Assembly (NCBI RefSeq): GCF_027596085.1
Contig: NC_072460.1
Location: 3,200,012 to 3,264,011 of the forward strand
Direction of reading: 5' to 3'
Source: Anoplopoma fimbria
Taxonomy: Eukaryota > Chordata > Actinopteri > Perciformes > Anoplopomatidae
Length of the DNA: 64,000 nucleotides
The translations under genes and the position numbers were made by a program. Of the stretch, positions 62,801-64,000 are shown piece after piece. Under the pieces are notes generated by a model, which saw nothing but the letters and a program-made list of their open reading frames with translations, had not been told where the DNA came from and searched no databases. Position 1 is the first letter of the stretch. Each line of letters starts with the position of its first letter.

Positions 62801-63932
62801 GCTCTAATTTTACCGGGAGGTTGAGAGTCTTTACAACCATGTACATACAGTAATCCTAAAAGGAGGTTTTTAAGAGTACAACCGATTCAGTGCCATGACT
62901 GCGTAGTTTCACTCACCTGTTGCAGCTGTTTGGAAATGCGTCTGAACACATGGTAGTAGAGGTCCCAGGCCTGGGTCAGGTCTTTGACGTTTCCAGAGCG
63001 CATGTACTTCCTGCACCAGTCCTGAGCCTCCATCAAGTCCCTGCCGTAAGCCTGTGGCATGAAGTGAGACAAATACACTCTGTCCTTGTTCAAATGACTC
63101 ATTCAATTAAACGAAAAATGGTTTGCCAAAGCGGGACTATAAAACTGAATGTCACGGCATTAAACATTACTGTTCCAACTTGATTAATCCAGGGTTTTAC
63201 TAAGTATTTTGTTTTTAATGGCGCACATCTGCAAAAGGCAGCCTGAATGGAAACATGTGATGCTGCATGTGCAGAGAGCTAAGGTCACTGGTTTGACTTA
63301 TGGCTGTGAAGTAAATATCCTTTGTACAAACTCACACTTATTGTGTAGTGACTAAATTTACATAGTTTATTTGACAATGCCTATAAAAATAATCATACAT
63401 TGTTTTCAGGGTTGATTTACAGTGTGTTAATGAAGCATTGTTTTTTACTTATCAACAGTAAAGACTAATGCGAGAGGGAAAACCAATCTCTACTGATGTA
63501 ATTGAAGTACATTCAGTTGACAAAGCATTATTTACTTTTTTCACCTCTTGGGAACTAAATTTAGGAACTTAATATGGAACTCAACGTCCCTTTAGTGCAT
63601 TTGTATTTGAGTTTCTATAACAAGCAAGTTAAAAGAAACTCCTTTTAAATTGTGGTGCAACTTTTAATCTATGTCGAACAGGTGTCATGCAGAGGCTTAA
63701 GTTTGTGGTGTAAACTCAAAATTCAACACAAATCTAAGATGGCACGCACCTGGTTAAAAGAGGTCTCCTTGAGGGTCTGCGGTCCCCTCTCCATCATGGC
63801 ATGTAGAGGCTCCAGCACAGCGAACATGCCCTTGACGTTGCGCTCACCGAAGTAAAGACGCGACGCCTCTTCAAGGCCCTCGTGCCACATCTCGTGCCAC
63901 AAGATGGCCACCCGGATAAGCTCCTCACTCAC
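53238..63932 (-). CDS. mtor: mTOR serine/threonine kinase, C-terminal 15 coding exons (gene partial at the right edge)
   Basis: Catalytic subunit of TORC1 and TORC2, the nutrient- and growth-factor-sensing kinase that phosphorylates S6K, 4E-BP and AKT. Fifteen minus-strand exons joined by phase-compatible GT-AG introns give 538 residues plus stop, colinear without indels with human residues 2012-2549. Visible in order: FRB domain (human-equivalent S2035, T2098, W2101, F2108), kinase N-lobe lysine K2187, hinge W2239-V2240, catalytic loop GDRHPSN (D2338, H2340, N2343), HIDFGD metal motif (D2357), the regulatory insert with T2446, S2448 and S2481, and a FATC tail ending CPFW. Every catalytic residue checked is present, so this is an intact functional gene. 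The HEAT repeats and most of FAT are encoded beyond 64,000. Residue numbers come from recalled human numbering checked by counting; exon limits come from splice consensus and protein continuity, not transcripts. Confidence 0.98.
53539..53644 (-). CDS. mtor: mTOR exon: most of the FATC domain (2510-2545)
   Basis: 106 nt, completing Gly, then [20 protein letters not shown] to ENLCQCYIG plus TG of the split Trp. The FATC fold needs this helix and the disulfide-capable Cys residues. Acceptor TTCCCTGCAG; donor GTCAGT, chosen because it is the only site that joins the last exon in frame. Confidence 0.95.
54021..54101 (-). CDS. mtor: mTOR exon: kinase-FATC linker (2483-2510)
   Basis: 81 nt, completing Leu, then [20 protein letters not shown] to VRDKLT with a split Gly. 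The helix [16 protein letters not shown] precedes FATC. The acceptor TTATTATTAG follows a T-rich tract; donor GTGAGT. Confidence 0.95.
54362..54442 (-). CDS. mtor: mTOR exon: regulatory insert with S2481 (2456-2483)
   Basis: 81 nt, from (E)[20 protein letters not shown] to ESIHSF plus a split codon. It carries the S2481 autophosphorylation-site equivalent in ESIHSF. This is the least conserved exon here: [18 protein letters not shown] against human ILDGVELGEPAHKKTGTT as recalled. The C-then-GTGAGT junction makes codon 2483 CTC (Leu), where human has Ile. Acceptor CTCTGCAG. Confidence 0.94.
54533..54598 (-). CDS. mtor: mTOR exon: regulatory insert with S2448 (2434-2456)
   Basis: 66 nt, from (T)[21 protein letters not shown] with a split Glu. 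RSRTRTDSY carries the T2446 and S2448 equivalents, phosphorylated by AKT/S6K/AMPK in mammals, in the negative regulatory region between kinase and FATC. Acceptor TCATCCACAG, donor GTGAGT. Confidence 0.96.
55446..55581 (-). CDS. mtor: mTOR exon: kinase C-lobe helices (2389-2434)
   Basis: 136 nt, from [20 protein letters not shown] through [13 protein letters not shown] plus the first base of Thr. [13 protein letters not shown] is a signature of the PIKK C-lobe end. Acceptor GCATGTCAG, donor GTAAGA. Confidence 0.97.
56139..56213 (-). CDS. mtor: mTOR exon: activation segment (2364-2388)
   Basis: 75 nt, 25 codons, phase 0, from [14 protein letters not shown] to [11 protein letters not shown]. 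This is the activation loop and the start of the following helix. Acceptor CCTTCAAAAG, pyrimidine-poor but in phase with both neighbours. Donor GTATGC. Confidence 0.95.
56306..56378 (-). CDS. mtor: mTOR exon: catalytic loop end and DFG motif (2339-2363)
   Basis: 73 nt, completing Arg then [20 protein letters not shown] and DCFE. H2340, N2343, M2345 and D2357 equivalents are all present, so ATP-Mg coordination is intact. Acceptor TCTATCCTCCAG, donor GTGAGA. Too short to appear as an independent open frame. Confidence 0.97.
56467..56549 (-). CDS. mtor: mTOR exon: catalytic loop (2312-2339)
   Basis: 83 nt, from [20 protein letters not shown] to YILGLGD plus a split Arg. The final GLGDR with HPSN of the next exon is the inverted PIKK catalytic loop; D2338 is the catalytic base. 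Acceptor CTCTCCTCCAG, donor GTGAGT. Confidence 0.97.
56913..57035 (-). CDS. mtor: mTOR exon: kinase C-lobe (2271-2311)
   Basis: 123 nt, 41 codons, phase 0 at both ends, from [20 protein letters not shown] to LWLKSPSSE. This is the C-lobe segment around the mLST8-binding insert. Acceptor TTTCCTCCAG, donor GTGAGA. The apparent start Met is internal to the protein. Confidence 0.97.
58604..58627. repeat. (TG)n microsatellite in an mTOR intron
   Basis: Short TG run in the 2.5 kb intron between the hinge exon and the next exon. Confidence 0.95.
59502..59649 (-). CDS. mtor: mTOR exon: kinase hinge region (2221-2270)
   Basis: 148 nt; completes the split Ser, then [20 protein letters not shown] to [16 protein letters not shown] contains the hinge Trp and Val (W2239, V2240) that contact adenine and ATP-site inhibitors. 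Acceptor TTCATTAG, donor GTGAGG. A 2,466-bp intron follows, the longest within this part of the gene. Confidence 0.97.
59797..59885. repeat. (TG)n/(CA)n array touching an mTOR 5' splice site
   Basis: About 89 bases of uninterrupted repeat; on the mTOR strand it begins at the third intron base, directly after the exon ending 59,888 (CAG then GTACACACA). Confidence 0.98.
59888..60023 (-). CDS. mtor: mTOR exon: kinase N-lobe with the ATP-binding lysine (2176-2221)
   Basis: 136 nt in the frame [22 protein letters not shown] through ASLRKNL, with a split Ser at the end. [13 protein letters not shown] carries the K2187, E2190 and D2195 equivalents of the nucleotide site. Acceptor CTCTGCAG. The donor is GTACAC, with the +5 G replaced by A, and it runs directly into an 89-bp CA array, so the splice site is part of a microsatellite. 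Confidence 0.97.
61557..61731 (-). CDS. mtor: mTOR exon: FRB-kinase linker and start of kinase N-lobe (2118-2176)
   Basis: 175 nt, 58 codons plus one base, from [14 protein letters not shown] to RPRKLTIM, with the split Gly completed in the next exon. It includes the [17 protein letters not shown] strands and [12 protein letters not shown], typical of the PIKK N-lobe. Acceptor CCCCGCAG, donor GTAAGA. Confidence 0.97.
62917..63051 (-). CDS. mtor: mTOR exon: second half of FRB (human-equivalent 2073-2117)
   Basis: 135 nt, 45 codons, phase 0 at both ends, from [12 protein letters not shown] to RRISKQLQQ. It carries T2098, W2101 and F2108 equivalents in [12 protein letters not shown], the aromatic pocket for rapamycin. 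Acceptor CCACAG, donor GTGAGT. The end reads KQLQQ where human has KQLPQ. Confidence 0.97.
63750..63932 (-). CDS. mtor: mTOR exon: end of FAT and first part of FRB (human-equivalent 2012-2072)
   Basis: 183 nt, phase 0 at both ends, 61 codons from VSEELIRV to KETSFNQ. It contains the LWHEMWHEG helix and S2035 of the rapamycin-FKBP12 binding face, in [12 protein letters not shown]. The acceptor reads TTCTTCACCCAG before GTGAGT; the donor is GTGCGT. The acceptor is followed by GTGAGTGAG, which resembles a donor but encodes Val-Ser-Glu here. One conservative difference from human as recalled: GMFAVLEP where human has GMFEVLEP. Confidence 0.97.
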
Positions 63933-64000
63933 CTGGGTGAAGAAAGATGAATAGTGAGAAGGTCAGAATGATACTGCACCTCAAAGCTAAAGGGTATAAG

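Larger units (their letters stand above)
53254..63749 (-). other. mtor: mTOR introns in the window (14 complete)
   Basis: Intron lengths from 5' to 3' are about 698, 1185, 1533, 238, 2466, 363, 88, 92, 557, 847, 90, 260, 376 and 285 bp. They carry no recognised nested gene, and ANGPTL7, nested in a more upstream MTOR intron in human, is not visible. They contain a TG array at 58,604-58,627 and the array at 59,797-59,885. The longest open frame in this region, 223 codons at 54,056-54,727 on the plus strand, is antisense over mTOR exons and not a gene. Confidence 0.9.

Overview
This is vertebrate nuclear DNA, almost certainly from a ray-finned (teleost, probably percomorph) fish. Coding exons are short, bounded by GT-AG introns and far apart. 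Long CA/GT dinucleotide arrays are common. The interspersed repeats are of fish type: a tRNA-derived SINE with an L2-type tail, an L2-type LINE 3' end, a decayed Tc1-like transposon and MITE-like elements. There is no operon structure, CRISPR array, phage or plasmid feature. Most open frames over 60 codons are chance or lie in simple repeats.

Layout. Positions 1-20,329 hold the 5' part of a TAFA5 (FAM19A5) chemokine-like gene on the minus strand. Exon 1 (20,233-20,329) carries a start codon and a hydrophobic leader. Exon 2 (8,900-9,049) carries the first half of the TAFA domain. They join in phase across an 11.2 kb intron. The C-terminal exon or exons were not found and should lie below position 1. 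Intron 1 holds an 18-bp minisatellite just after exon 1, a roughly 500-bp dispersed repeat and an 18-bp-arm perfect hairpin. The DNA upstream of exon 1 (20,330-21,360) is unusually dense in di- and trinucleotide repeats.

Positions 21,360-52,700 form a roughly 31 kb interval with no recognised gene. It contains many dispersed repeats: an inverted pair of about 240-bp elements at 37.5 and 41.1 kb, an L2 3' end, a Tc1-like remnant, a complete SINE, a TIR element wedged between two TG tracts, and several copies of two teleost repeat families. One 81-bp exon-like segment (40,968-41,048, minus) looks coding but could not be assigned.

Positions 53,238-63,932 hold the last 15 coding exons of mTOR (minus strand). 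They encode the end of FAT, FRB, the whole PI3K-like kinase domain and FATC: 538 residues plus the stop, the same length as human residues 2012-2549. All 14 complete introns obey GT-AG. The gene starts beyond position 64,000.

The two genes are tandem on the minus strand, with the mTOR stop about 33 kb upstream of TAFA5 exon 1. In human they are on different chromosomes. Nothing suggests that they work together. I found no convincing undescribed biological system. The items most worth checking are the orphan exon, the CA array that forms part of an mTOR splice donor, the inverted repeat pair and the minisatellite by TAFA5 exon 1.
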